Of a DNA stretch of 64,000 bases, positions 53,894 through 64,000 are shown piece after piece. The position numbers and the translations under genes are program-made. The notes under the pieces were generated by a model. The model did not search any database. It was not told the origin of the DNA and saw only the letters and a program-made list of their open reading frames with translations. Source of the DNA: Alligator mississippiensis (lineage: Eukaryota > Chordata > Crocodylia > Alligatoridae); assembly GCF_030867095.1 (NCBI RefSeq), contig NC_081831.1, positions 68,648,716-68,712,715 of the forward strand, written 5' to 3'. Positions within the stretch are counted from its first letter, which is position 1. Every line of letters begins with the position of its first letter.

Positions 53894-56800
53894 CTGAGGG
53901 TATAGTTAAGGAACTAGGGAGTTTTTGGGTTTTTTTGCAAACACACACACACATGCACCCACTCACTCTATAATTATGTCCTAGCAAATGAATCTCTCTT
54001 GTTACACTGATTCATGAATGACACTATAGAAGCTGATTAACAAAACAGCTGACTGGTAGTACAGAACCTTGATGCTGTAGAAATTCTGACGGTTGACGCA
54101 TGCAGATGCCCATACTCATTACTGACCCTCTGGTTCTTCACAAAACCCTCTGTTCAGTATCAGAAAAATAGGGATGCCCATGTCCTTTCTGCATGTACCT
54201 TTGTCTTATCATATTTACTTCCACTGTAGTTTCTAAAAGTGCGGTTTCAGTCACAACTAATCCCCTAGCTGTTATACACATTTCACATAGGAGGTAGTCA
54301 TGTTAGTCTGAAGTCAGGCTGACATCTGGGCAGGGTGGCATCTTAAAAGACTAGCTTGCACAAAGACTACATGACTAGTTCATAAACATTAGGAAGATTA
54401 GTTCAGGCAGTCATGATGCCCTACTCCCAACAGTAATAGCTCCCTAGTGATACCAAGCACTATTTAATTAATCAGCCAGCCACATTAAGGAGTGTACTCC
54501 TCAGAAAGGACAGATATGAAGAAGAAACAATGCAAAATGAGTGTCTCACTGTGAAAAGCCTGGAGATGTTCATTTGGGACTGTAACACTGCTCTGAACAC
54601 CAGCAGCAGAATTGGACACTGCTGGTAGATAATCCAAAATAGTACTTGGTCATACTCCAGTATGCCAGTAAATCCAAATGGCCAACAATTCTAAGCTCTT
54701 ACCTGTGGGGATGTCCACACTGAGCATTCTGAGGTTACCTAGCACAAACGCTGTACTGCTCTGGGTAGGCTGCCTCTTGAACTGAAGGCAGAACAGTTTC
54801 AATCGTGGTGTGAGCGGACCAGCCAGCACTGGCACTTAGTAGCAACAACCAGCCCGCCTAGAGCACTGCATAAGCAGTTACGCTGTTCCAGATACAGAAG
54901 GTAGTGCACATGGGAAGCAGCAACCACGTTTGCGGCACCACTGCCTGCCCCAGTAAGGTTGTAACCTGGATATGGATACGGCCTGTTTTTGAATTGCACA
55001 TTTAGTACATGAGCAGCCATCACATTATACTGGCAGCTTGTTCACAGGCAAATTATACGTTAAGTGACCCCTTCCTCACACCAAACTTGAGAGACATGAT
55101 CCATTTTTGCGGCTTGGGAAAGTGTTTCGACCCCTTTAGAAACTGAAAGCAAATAAAACAGCACTAAATATACTTCCTTTTTTAAAAAGGTGGGAAAAAA
55201 ATTGTGCAGCAGTCTTAAAAGGTTTTTCCCCTCAGAAAGGATACTGACTTCCGTAGTGGTGAACTGATCTCTAAGAAAATCCAAATCTTCCTCTAGTGAA
55301 TCAAGATTTCTTGTAGCTGTGGAAAGATTCTTTTCTAATAGAGCCTGGGCTTCATCAATATCATATTCAAGCATCACATTGGCCTGAAAAAGAAGGAGGC
55401 ATTTAAATTCTGATAACACTTTTACTCCAAGGAGAACTTTATGAATGTATCAGACTGTTTGTAATATATGTAGACAGAAACCAACATGCCTACATCCAGG
55501 CTACAGACAGAAACAAGGATGAAGGGATCTACTTGAAGCCTCCATCACCTTCATGAGTGTTATTCAGCCGTGTGTCTGTTGACAGTATTTTTGTCCTAAC
55601 CAGACACTTCTGTTCAGGCAGACACACATACACGGAGAGTTCAGGGACTTAACTCAGAAGTCTCAAAATAAGTATCTTTGCAGGTAAGGGGGTGTCTGAA
55701 TATAGACTATGCTGGCTTGGTACTGCTTCAATATTTAAGGGTCATCTTGTTTTCAAGCTCTGACCCAACCACTGACTGGGACTTTGTATCTAAACACTGG
55801 TAAAAGCAGGGAAATTTGGGTTTTAGAACATGCAAGTGCTTCATGAATGTGATTGGAAGCAGTCAGAGATGGCCAACCAATACAGAAAACACTAGCAGGC
55901 CCAAATATTAAAATAAATTGTATTACTGTGCCCTCAAGTCAGATGTTCTGGTATCCAGAACCACAGTCCAATAATTCAAATACCTTTAATCAATTACTTA
56001 TCAATTAATTACGATCTACTAGGGATCATGGAGACCACTCCTCACATGACTGGAATGTAGCTATAGAGGGCTACAACCTCCACAGAAGGGACTGAGTAGG
56101 GAAGAAAGGTGGAGGTGTAACTCTCTGTGAGGGAGCAGTACACCTCCTTGGAGGCTGACATCAGCTCCAAAGAAGAGTAGCTCAAAACCCTCTGGGTCAA
56201 ACTACAGGCAGGGTGTGGTGAGGGAGACCTAACTGTAGGTATATGCTACAGACCACCAAGCCAGGGGGAGAAGCTTGGTCTGGAGTTTTCGAGAACCGGC
56301 AGAGGCCATGCACTCACAGGACATGGTTGTCACAGGTGACTTTAATTACCCAGACATTGCTTGGGAGGAACGCTCGGCCAAGTTGGATCGGTCGCGTTGC
56401 TTCCTGACCTGCATCGAAGAGCTCTGACTCTGGAAACGCAAGGTCCAACCAGAGGTAATGCTCTCCCAGACTTGGCCTTCGCCAGAAGAGACAATCTGGT
56501 GAGTGGCTTGAATCTAGAGTGTAGCCTGGGTGACAGTGACCACAAAATCATCATGTTCACTGTCCGTCGCAAGGCAGGCAAATGAACTAGCAGGGTTGAA
56601 GTTTTGGACTTCAAAAAACCAAATTTCAACAGCTCAAGGCATTAGTAGAGGAAGCACTGCAGGACCTGGGACCGAAGGTGAACGGAGTACATGAAGAGTG
56701 GTTGTTCCTCGAGGACACGCTCCTCGAAGCACAAAAGAAGACCATTCCCTTGCAGGTGAAAGGTAGCAGAAGGACTGGGAAACCCTCTTGGCTTTATAGA

Positions 56801-59800
56801 GATATCATAGTCTTCTTGAACAAGAAGAAAGAAGCATACAGACAATGGAAGCTTGGGACAGTCCTCAAGGAGGATTATACAACAACAGCCTGCACTTGTA
56901 GGACAAGATTAGAAAAGCTAAGGTGGCAACTGAATTTAAGTTAGGAATGGGAATCAAGGACAGGGTGTTGGACTCGATCTGCTAAGGTCCCTTCCGACCC
57001 AAACAACTATGAATTTATGACAATAAGAAGTCCTTCTTTAGGTATGTTGGGAACAAAAGGAAAACAAACAGACGTGTGGGGCACTCAAGTGTGGGACACT
57101 CAAGAAAAAGTTGAACTCCTGGGTGACTATTTTGCTTTGGTATTTCACTGGACCAAGGGGAAAATCATGCAAGATAAGGTTCAGAGGGGCCATGGTAGGA
57201 TTGACCGCCTTCCTATTGTTGACGCTGAGCTGGTGCGCGATCAGTTAGACATTTATAAGTCAGCAGGATCAGATGCACTTCACCAGAGTGCTGAAGGAGT
57301 TGGCTGAGGTCATCACAGGGCCTCTGGTGAAACTCTTCCAAAACTCGCGATGCTCAGGGGAGGTCCCTGATGACTGGAAGAGGGCCAGTGTTGTGCCCAT
57401 CTTCAAGAAAGGGAGGAGAGAGGACCCAGGCCACTTTAGACCAATTAGCCTAACTTCAATCCCAGGGAAAATCCTGGAAAAATCCTGGAAAAAGGAGTCT
57501 GTGTGTGATACGTTTGCATAAGGTAGGATTCTGAACAACAGCCAGCATGGCTTTGTTGCAGGCAGGTCTTGTCTTACCAATGTCATCTTCTACAGGCAGG
57601 TATTTCACCACCTGAATGAGAGACCGAAGGTTGGAATTATATACCTAGACTTCCAAAAGGCTTTTGGTCTGGTATCCCATGATGTTCTCTTAGGAAAATT
57701 GGAGGATTGTGGGCTTAACTGTTCGATGGTTAGGTGGGTAGGAAACTGGCTGCGGGGTAGGACCCAGAGAGACCTGGACAGACTGAAGAGTTGAGCGGAT
57801 CAGAACCAGATGGAGCACTTTATACTTCTCATTGCTGAACTTCATCTGGGGACAAACAATCCCCAACCTAACTTACAGGCTTGGTGGTGCCAATGTGACT
57901 AGCACCACAACTGAACAGGACCTAGAGGTAATAACAGACCATAGCATGAACATGAGCCATCAGTATGATGCTGTAGCCAGCAGGGTAAACAATACTCGGG
58001 CATGCATCAACCAATGCATCTCATGCAAAACCAAGGAAGTTATTCTTCCACTTTACTCAGTATTGGTGAGACTACAGCCAGAGTACTGCATCCTGTTCTA
58101 GGCACTGCACTTCCACAAGGACATGGAAAAGTTTGAGTGTCCAGAGAAGAGCCACCAGAGACTTGCAAGGCAGACCATACGAGAAGAAGCTGAGGGACTT
58201 GGGCCTCTCCAGCCTAAAAAAGAAAAGGCTGAGTGGGGACTTGGTAGCAGCTTACCACTACATCAGGGGAGTACATCAAGGGCTTGGCAAACAACTGTTC
58301 AACAGGGCACTGTTGGGGAAAACCAGGAGTAATGGCCACAAGTTCCTGGAAGACCGCTTCAAGCTCAACTCTAGGAAAAATTTCTTCACAGTTATGGTGT
58401 CCCGACTGTGGAATAAGCTGCCTCCAGAGGTGGTGCAATCACCTACCCTGGAACTCTTCAAGAGAAGACTGGATGGCCACCTCGCTGGGCTCACCTGACC
58501 CCAGTTGTTTTTCCTACCTAGTGCAAGGGGGCTGGACCCGATGATGTTGTGAGGTCCCTTCCAGTCCCTTACAATCTGTGAATCTGATCATAAGGCATCA
58601 AGAAAACTTATAGGTCTTCAGATGATATGAATAAATTAAGTATAAGCACTGAAAATAGGACAACATCCTTAGCGGTGTTTAAACTGCTCTGCTCCGTTTA
58701 CTTCACTGCCAAACCAGAGTTTTTATTGCAAAATGCAGACCATCAATGTAAACTGCAGACTGCTTACGTTCTATTCTGCTGCATGCATAATCAACACAAT
58801 TGCCAGTTAAATATTCCAGACTCAGAATATACTCTGCGTGGGTTCTGTTCCCTCCTGGAGCAGACCTGGTGGCAGCACAGCCCGCTGGCCATGCAGTAGT
58901 GTTGGCATTGCTGATTGGCCAGGCAGGGACCATGCAGCAGCATCAGTGCTGCTGCTCCATGCCTAAGAGGGAATCCAGCCTGAATCTGAGCAGAACTGTG
59001 CCTGGCAGGGCAGGAGGCTGCTGTGGGTCTGACTCTGGTCCTTACTTGGGCTCAGAGTCAGAGCCACAGTAGCCACCTGCCTCCCATTCCACACTGTGCA
59101 CAAATCTAAGACAAGGGGCTTCCCTCCCCATGCTGACTGGGAGAAGCGGGGGGGGGGGGGTTACTGTTAGATTTGGGTAAATACGAGTCTATAGGCAAGT
59201 CCCTGGGTAACTTCCAATTTATGCTGGATTTTTGCAAAAAGCTGTCACCACTTCTTACTCCCGCTAATGCTTCAGAGGCATAGGTATGGGGGCATAGGAG
59301 AGTTAGAACTTGGTTAGTAGCTCAGTTGAAGCAGAAGCCAAAACAGGCTACAAGATCTACCAAATCAAAGACAATGGGGTTGCAAAGACATAGTTAAAGA
59401 ATTTTAAAATTATTAGTGACAATACAGCCAAAGAGATCACTGCTTAAAATCTTCAGATCAAAGGTTCAAGGGATCATGTTTTAAACAGCGTCACATTCTT
59501 TTGTACTACTACAGTACCTAGGAGTCCGGAACCCTTCCTGCTAGGGTATATGAAGAAAGAACAAAAAACTGTCCCCAAAGACCTCATAAGGACAAAGACA
59601 AGAGCTAAATATGGAAGTGTTTGGGAAAGGAACAAGAATCACACATTTCAAATGCATGCCAAGCATCATCTCCTCCCAGACCATCACTTGCAAAAAAAAG
59701 TTACTGTACTGTAGATAGCACTTTCTTAAAAACTCGTTTTGTCTTATAAATTGGGACCGCTGCTAAGCAAGTTGTTTCTCCATGGAATAACAGGCACTAG

Positions 59801-61857
59801 GTTCTGCAAATATCTGCACACAGAACTCCCATTGTCTTCCACTGGGCACTGGTACATGAAAGAGTAGCTCCATCAGGCAACACGCTATTTTTCCTAAGAT
59901 TTTTTTTCTTTAATTAGACAAATTCTTCCCTTTCGTGTGACCCATGCAGCTCCACTAAAGGCAGTGGCTGCCTTCTCCTCATTCCCCATGTATGTTATCT
60001 GTACCAGTGAGGGGGTAGAGATGAACAAGTAATCTTTTATGAACCTACTCGTTATTTAAAGAATGTTTGAGAGCAGTGGCATTCAGCAATTTAGGTTAGA
60101 TACTAGGAAAAAAACTCTCCCCCTAGGAGGGTAGGAAAGCACTGGAACGGGCTACCCAGAACGGTTGTGGAATCTCCATCCTTGGAGGTTTTTAAGACTT
60201 GACTAGACAGACCCTTGGCTGAGATGACATAGCTGGGGATGGTCCTACTTTGGGGTTGGACTAGATGACCTTCTGAGGTCCTTTCCAAACCTAATTTTCT
60301 ATGATTCAACCCTTTTAGCCTCCAGGCTCCTCTCAATAACTTTTCTGAATTCAACATCAACCTAGTTGAGAATTACTAAGCTACAATCTAAATTCAGAAC
60401 AGCTCTGGAAGGGGGACCTTGAAAACTGAGAACTACTGATCCAGCTGGTGCCAGGTGAGGGCAGTCAAAGCAGGACTTCACCCTGCCAATCCCAAAATTT
60501 GCCATCTCCTTCTTCCCTGGTTTGACACTGATAGGGTAAAGCGTGGCCCCCACCACTGGGGCTGCCCCTCCAGGATCTTGCACAGAATGACTGCAGCCCT
60601 CTGCCCCAGCAGCCCCTGCTGATGGTTACAAGAAATAATGGCCATAAGCTAGCAGAGAGCAGATTTAGACTGGACATTAGGAAGAACTTCACAGTTAGTG
60701 GCCAAAGTCTGGAATGGGCTCCCAAGGGAGGTGGTGCTTTCCCCTACCCTGGGGGTCTTCAAGAGGAGGTTGGATGGGCATCTGGCTGGGGTCATCTAAA
60801 CCCAGTACTCTTTCCTGCCTATGCAGGGGGTCAGACTCAATGATCTATTGAGGTCCCTTCCGACCCTAACATCTATGAATCTATGGCTCCGAGAATTAAG
60901 GAGAACGAGCCTGGCGGAAAAGCACAAGTATGCAGCCCCCGTGTCTGCCTGCCTACAGCACAGCATGCTGCTCAGAGTCCACAGGTGGCTGAAACAAGGG
61001 CTAAGGGGTGCCAATAGCAGCCCCCCGGAGGAGCAGACACAGATGCCCTCTGTCCATAGGATGCTGGGGTAGACACAGGGCAACAGGGAGCGCTTACCTC
61101 CATGCAAAGAGGCCAGGTGCTGTGGCACTCTTAGAAAGTATAGCACCCCGGGGTACAAAGGGAACCCTCTGATCAGGACAAAAATCACTTATTTAGAGAA
61201 ATTCTGCATTTACTTACCCCCAGCCACAAACACACTTTATCTGTAGGCGGAACTGAAGCTTTGCAATAGAGGTTATCTGCCAATAAAAACCTGGTCTCCA
61301 TTGGGTTTGTGGACTCCTGAAGAGGGATCACAGAAATGTGTTGCATTTTCATTGCAATTGGTTAAGATAGCAATATAAAATCTATAGTAGGGAGTGCACT
61401 ATTCTTATTTTTCTTGATGGTCACAGTATAATATTAAAGCTATAATGAACTATTGTGAAGTTTTACCTCAAAATAGATGTTTCAAGGGTCACTTCACATT
61501 TTAAGAAGGTATATTCATATGCAAAATGGCTATAGCTATAAAGACTAGCTTTAGCCCATGAATTCCAAGCTTAGCTACAAGTTATATGCTATTGAAAGTA
61601 AAGTTAAATGCATACGTATATATATTTTTACTAGCTTTCACAAAGTACTACATATGCCTTAAGAATAATTATGTTACTTTACAAAAGCAAATTAATCATG
61701 CTCCCCAAAACACTGCAGCATACTCTGTTTGGGTAGAAAAGCAATCAGGCTTTAGTCATTCACACCCATTAGACATTCAAAACAATTTACCTTTTTCTTC
61801 TGCATGTGTTTTAAAATTTCTAACGTCTGTTTGATTTCAGGAATCTGACTTTTTAGC
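53823..61857 (-). CDS. VBP1: Prefoldin subunit 3 (VHL-binding protein 1), 3' part of gene
   Basis: Four minus-strand coding exons, in transcript order 61857-61791, 61316-61218, 55383-55245 and 53893-53823, join in frame into 124 residues ending at TAG. They match the C-terminal two thirds of VBP1: SQIPEIKQTLEILKHMQKKK, METRFLLADNLYCKASVPPT, DKVCLWLGANVMLEYDIDEA, QALLEKNLSTATRNLDSLEE and MARVYNWDVKRRNKDD. VBP1 is the PFD3 alpha-type subunit of the hexameric prefoldin co-chaperone, which hands unfolded actin and tubulin to the CCT/TRiC chaperonin in the cytosol; it also binds the VHL tumour suppressor. The visible part covers part of the N-terminal coiled coil, the beta-hairpin region and most of the C-terminal coiled coil. 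Earlier exons (N-terminus) lie beyond 64000. RAB39B converges on it from the other side. Confidence 0.97.
53941..53954 (+). repeat. Short (AC)n tract
   Basis: Seven AC units in the last VBP1 intron, followed by ATGCACCC. Confidence 0.6.
54284..54400 (+). repeat. Possible interspersed repeat head
   Basis: GGAGGTAGTCATGTTAGTCTG and GCAGGGTGGCATCTTAAAAG with ACTAGCTTG recall a very common reptile repeat (…GCCGTGTTAGTCTG…GTGGCACCTTAGAGACTAAC…). It is diverged, and I cannot name its class with confidence. Confidence 0.35.
55245..55383 (-). CDS. VBP1: VBP1 internal exon: C-terminal coiled coil
   Basis: Forty-six codons and one base encode ANVMLEYDIDEAQALLEKNL, STATRNLDSLEEDLDFLRDQ and FTTTEV. The acceptor is CTTTTTCAG and the donor A/GTATCC. 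It differs from human at one visible position (ATR for ATK, from memory). The 5.8-kb intron before it is filled with CR1 debris. Confidence 0.97.
56020..58586 (+). mobile_element. CR1 LINE, long but decayed, with endonuclease and RT parts
   Basis: Plus-strand pieces follow CR1 ORF2 order. The APE endonuclease (VTGDFNYPDI near 56327, LECSLGDSDHKIIMF near 56515-56562) comes first. A linker (FLNKKKEAYRQWKLG near 56812-56856) and RT fingers (PIFKKGRREDPGHFRPISLT near 57390-57460) follow, then RRATRDLQGRPYEKKLRDLG and RFKLNSRKNFFTVMVSRLWN, the stop and a 3' UTR ending AATCTGTGAATCTGA. It is 2.5 kb with many frameshifts and stops and part of the RT palm missing. It lies antisense to VBP1 in intron 55384-61217. 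Confidence 0.9.
56962..57019 (+). mobile_element. CR1 3'-tail inserted in the older CR1
   Basis: AGGGTGTTGGACTCGATCTG, AAGGTCCCTTCCGACCC and CTATGAATTTATG are a CR1 3' end only 58 bp long. It splits the host element's reading (ATCAAGGAC before, AATAAGAAGTCC after). It is a tiny, extremely 5'-truncated insertion and therefore younger than its host. Confidence 0.75.
58620..60079. other. VBP1 intron DNA between CR1 copies
   Basis: No exon, RNA gene or named repeat is seen apart from the G run. A GC-richer patch near 58850-59110 carries frames without domains. Confidence 0.4.
59148..59160 (+). repeat. Poly(G) run, 13 nt
   Basis: Thirteen G in the VBP1 intron; on the VBP1 sense strand this is poly(C). 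Confidence 0.6.
60080..60308 (+). mobile_element. CR1 LINE 3' fragment
   Basis: GGTTAGATACTAGGAAAAAA, TGGAATCTCCATCCTTGGAG, TTTTTAAGACTTGACTAGAC and GGTTGGACTAGATGACCTTC with the CTATGATTC tail are the end of CR1 ORF2 and its 3' UTR. It is a different subfamily from the copy at 60621. Confidence 0.85.
60621..60886 (+). mobile_element. CR1 LINE 3' fragment, young subfamily
   Basis: It encodes [20 protein letters not shown] and ends in TTGAGGTCCCTTCCGACCC and ATCTATGAATCTATGG. It is nearly identical in text to the reverse complement of the CR1 end at 17252-17520, so it belongs to the same recent subfamily. A one-base frameshift follows RKNF. Confidence 0.9.
61218..61316 (-). CDS. VBP1: VBP1 internal exon: beta-hairpin region
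   Basis: A 33-codon phase-0 exon encodes ESTNPMETRFLLADNLYCKA and SVPPTDKVCLWLG, flanked by TCTTCAG and GGG/GTAAGT. It forms part of the prefoldin beta-barrel core. Confidence 0.97.
61791..61857 (-). CDS. VBP1: VBP1 internal exon: end of first coiled coil
   Basis: One completing base plus 22 codons, LKSQIPEIKQTLEILKHMQK and KK, between the acceptor TTCACAG and donor AAG/GTAAAT. Human VBP1 has LKGQIPEIKQTLEILKYMQK (from memory). It is the most upstream VBP1 exon in the window. Confidence 0.95.
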
Positions 61858-62439
61858 CTGTGAATTAACAAAAATAGTCATAGTTACTATTTCCTACACA
61901 CACACCCCACACAGGGTTTTCCAAACAAGTAATAATTTTACTTTAGGATCTAACCTCCATCTGAGAAGCTCAAATTCTAAGAGCCTTCTAGACTTACAAA
62001 AAAGAAAATGTTATGCAACTTGTGACAAGTTACCTAAAGATATTTTGTCTACGTTTTACTTCCTTCCGGTCCCAGAGCTCGTTATTGATTCCATGAAAAA
62101 TCAGCCCAAAACACACAGATTTCAAAGTGCTGTACACCAAACATTATCATTAATATCTGGTTTAACAAATAGAAGGCCATTTGCCTGCTCTCCTGGCTGG
62201 AAGAAGAATGCCCAAATTACTCAGCAGATATACAGATTTCTTTTCCCTTAAACAAAATTAGATTTTAAAGCATTAAGTCAATAAAGTGAGCTCTTAGCAT
62301 GTCCAGACAGACTATTCAGACCTACAGAACTCTTCTAGTCATTCTAACAAAAAGCATAATTAAGATTAGACATTTTACACAAGCAATCCACTTCTGAATA
62401 GACAAAAGATTCAACAAATGCACTTGACTTTGGTGGCTG

Positions 62440-62855
62440 AGGGTCACAGAAAGTTAGGGTTGGAAGGGACCGCAGGAGGTCATTTAGTTCAACCCCCTGC
62501 TCAAAGCAGGACCAGCCACAACTAGATCATTCCAGCTAGGGCTGTGGAGCCAGGCCTTAAAGCCCCTCCAAGGGTGGAGATTCCACCACCTCTCTAGGTC
62601 ACCTGTTCCAGTGCTGCACACCCTCCTAGAGAGAAAGTTTTTCCTAATATCTAACCTAAATCTCCCTTGCTGCAACTTAAGACCGTTGCTCCTTGTTCTG
62701 TCATTACTGAGAAGTCTTGCTCCATCCTGTTTTAAATACCTAAAGGGCGATTCCAAAGCTGATATCAAATCCTCCCCATACCTTCTCTTCTTCATGGCAG
62801 GTCTCAACTCTAACCAATGCAAAGAATTGTCAAGCACAATCATCTGACGTTGCAT
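62440..62855 (-). mobile_element. CR1 LINE 3' fragment
   Basis: The minus strand reads [20 protein letters not shown] and the 3' UTR reads GGTCCCTTCCAACCCTAACT at the left end. The 5' end is truncated near 62855. It is moderately diverged and lies in the VBP1 intron upstream of exon 61857. Confidence 0.85.
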
Positions 62856-62995
62856 TAGAGCTGACCGGAAGTTTTCTGAAAGAATAGTTTTTTCCCTAAA
62901 TGTGCCAATTCATTGGAACCAAACTGTTACAGGAACACGTGGCAGCTTCAAATCAATGAGATGTCTGGTAAGTTGTTTTCTAGCTCAGGGGTTTC

Positions 62996-63944
62996 TCAAC
63001 CTTTTCCTTCCAGAGGTCCCCTACAGTATGCTATAAAAACCCCATGGCCAACCTGTGCCACAACAAGTTTTTTCTGCATATACAGTAGATTAAAAGCTGT
63101 ATTAAATTGATAGTTACAGTTAAACACATGCATGTAGTGCATAATATAAAAAGGTGCAAAAAATACAGGGACAAAAAATGACGATTGGCATAAAATAAGT
63201 TACAATTATTATAACTGACAGTAAATAAATCATCATTTATAACAGGCTTCTAACACGCTATATCACACCCAATAACACATGCAGACGTGTTTCACACATG
63301 TGCACAGGTTTTATGCCCCCCCAATCACCCTGGTCACAAACGTGCATGCACAATCATCCCTAGCAACGCACAGATTGCACACACACCACATGCGTGCAGT
63401 CACACCGACAGACACACACATGCACACCTGCTGACACGCAGAGGTTTCAGTGATGCAGATCTGAGAGAGGTGGCTTGCCTTCCAACCACTTGTTTTCCAG
63501 GCAAGAGGCCAGTCCCAGGCACACGCACGCGCTCACACACACACCTGCCACTGACTGCAGGGAGAACTGCCCAAAGGGCCCAGAACATAGGTCACTTCCT
63601 TGCCACGGCTGAAGTGGGTGGGAGCAGCCTGCAGGGTGGAGAGTCCCCGAGATAGAGCAGTCCCCTCCACTGACGTTGAGCCCAGCCCAGAGAGGGGGGA
63701 TCCACCCATCCCACAAAGGGCAGCAGCTCATCACCTCCACCAGGGAAGCACCATTCCTTCCACCCTGCCTGCCTGCCTGTGGGCCCCACAGCACTGCAGC
63801 AGGGGGAGGGCACCGGCCCCTTCCTTGCCAGCTCCTCTGCGCCACCGAGGCCACTGGTTATGCTCTCTAGTTTATTTTGGCAGACACCTCGAATCCTGCT
63901 CATGGACCTCCAGGGGGCCACAGGCCCCCAGTTGAGAACTGCTG
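62996..63944. mobile_element. Non-autonomous hAT-like transposon, 949 bp
   Basis: The left end CAGGGGTTTCTCAACC and right end (reverse complement CAGCAGTTCTCAACTG) are of the MER20/Charlie style. Flanks TTCTAGCT (62988-62995) and ATCTAGCT (63945-63952) match at 7 of 8 bases, with the TCTAG core hAT elements favour. The inside holds a CACA-rich stretch (63270-63560) and GC-rich sequence, with no transposase. Several frames of 100-135 codons here are accidental. Confidence 0.75.
63270..63560 (+). repeat. CA-rich low-complexity tract inside the hAT-like element
   Basis: Interrupted CACACA, CACATGC and ACACGCAC motifs are spread over almost 300 bp. Frames through it are His/Thr-rich and not coding. 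Confidence 0.5.
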
Positions 63945-64000
63945 ATCTAGCTCACTCATCTGAGTTGAGTTAGATGCAGGAGCGGCGAGAGACATGCGGG

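Noticed and set aside
60405-60441. Text like a hAT right end (TTGAAAACTGAGAACTACTG)
   Set aside because: No partner end or target duplication nearby, and too short to call.

Overview
The window comes from a vertebrate genome: the genes are split by GT-AG introns, one gene starts in a CpG island, and CR1 LINEs, hAT-like DNA transposons and MIR-type SINEs lie between exons. CR1 tails of the type ending in ATCTATGAATCTATGG, plus a CR1 copy with a long unbroken reading frame, point to a reptile. Crocodilian is my best guess and turtle the main alternative (inference from repeat style only).

Layout. (1) 1429-23176, plus strand: the 3' 13 coding exons of a synaptotagmin-like protein close to SYTL2 (Slp2), a Rab27-effector family member. 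The visible exons encode 853 residues: a long disordered linker followed by C2A and C2B. The Rab-binding N-terminus lies off the left edge. (2) 23177-41290: about 18 kb with no gene I can support, holding a broken CR1, two hAT-like elements with target-site duplications, and old SINE fragments. (3) 41290-46982, plus strand: RAB39B, complete in two coding exons (213 aa), starting in a CpG island. (4) 46983-53822: the tail-to-tail zone between RAB39B and VBP1, with the RAB39B 3' UTR and a 344-bp foldback transposon. (5) 53823 to beyond 64000, minus strand: the last four coding exons of VBP1 (prefoldin subunit 3). Its introns are loaded with CR1 copies and a 949-bp hAT-like element. Upstream VBP1 exons lie off the right edge.

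How the genes relate. RAB39B and VBP1 are also neighbours in human Xq28 in the same tail-to-tail arrangement, so this is the Xq28-homologous block. The SYTL2-like gene next to RAB39B is the surprising part. Human SYTL2 and RAB39A lie on chromosome 11q, so this locus looks like the sister block, with an SYTL2 paralog placed 18.6 kb from RAB39B. Slp proteins are Rab effectors, but a functional link between these two genes is not shown by the sequence.

Points most worth a second look: the SYTL2-like paralog itself; a possible C2-less isoform ending inside its intron at an in-frame stop followed by AATAAA; a NAGNAG acceptor in its C2B region; the uORF and GC repeats in front of RAB39B; and two palindromic DNA elements that could form long hairpins. 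I found no virus-like element, CRISPR array, operon or RNA gene that I could support.
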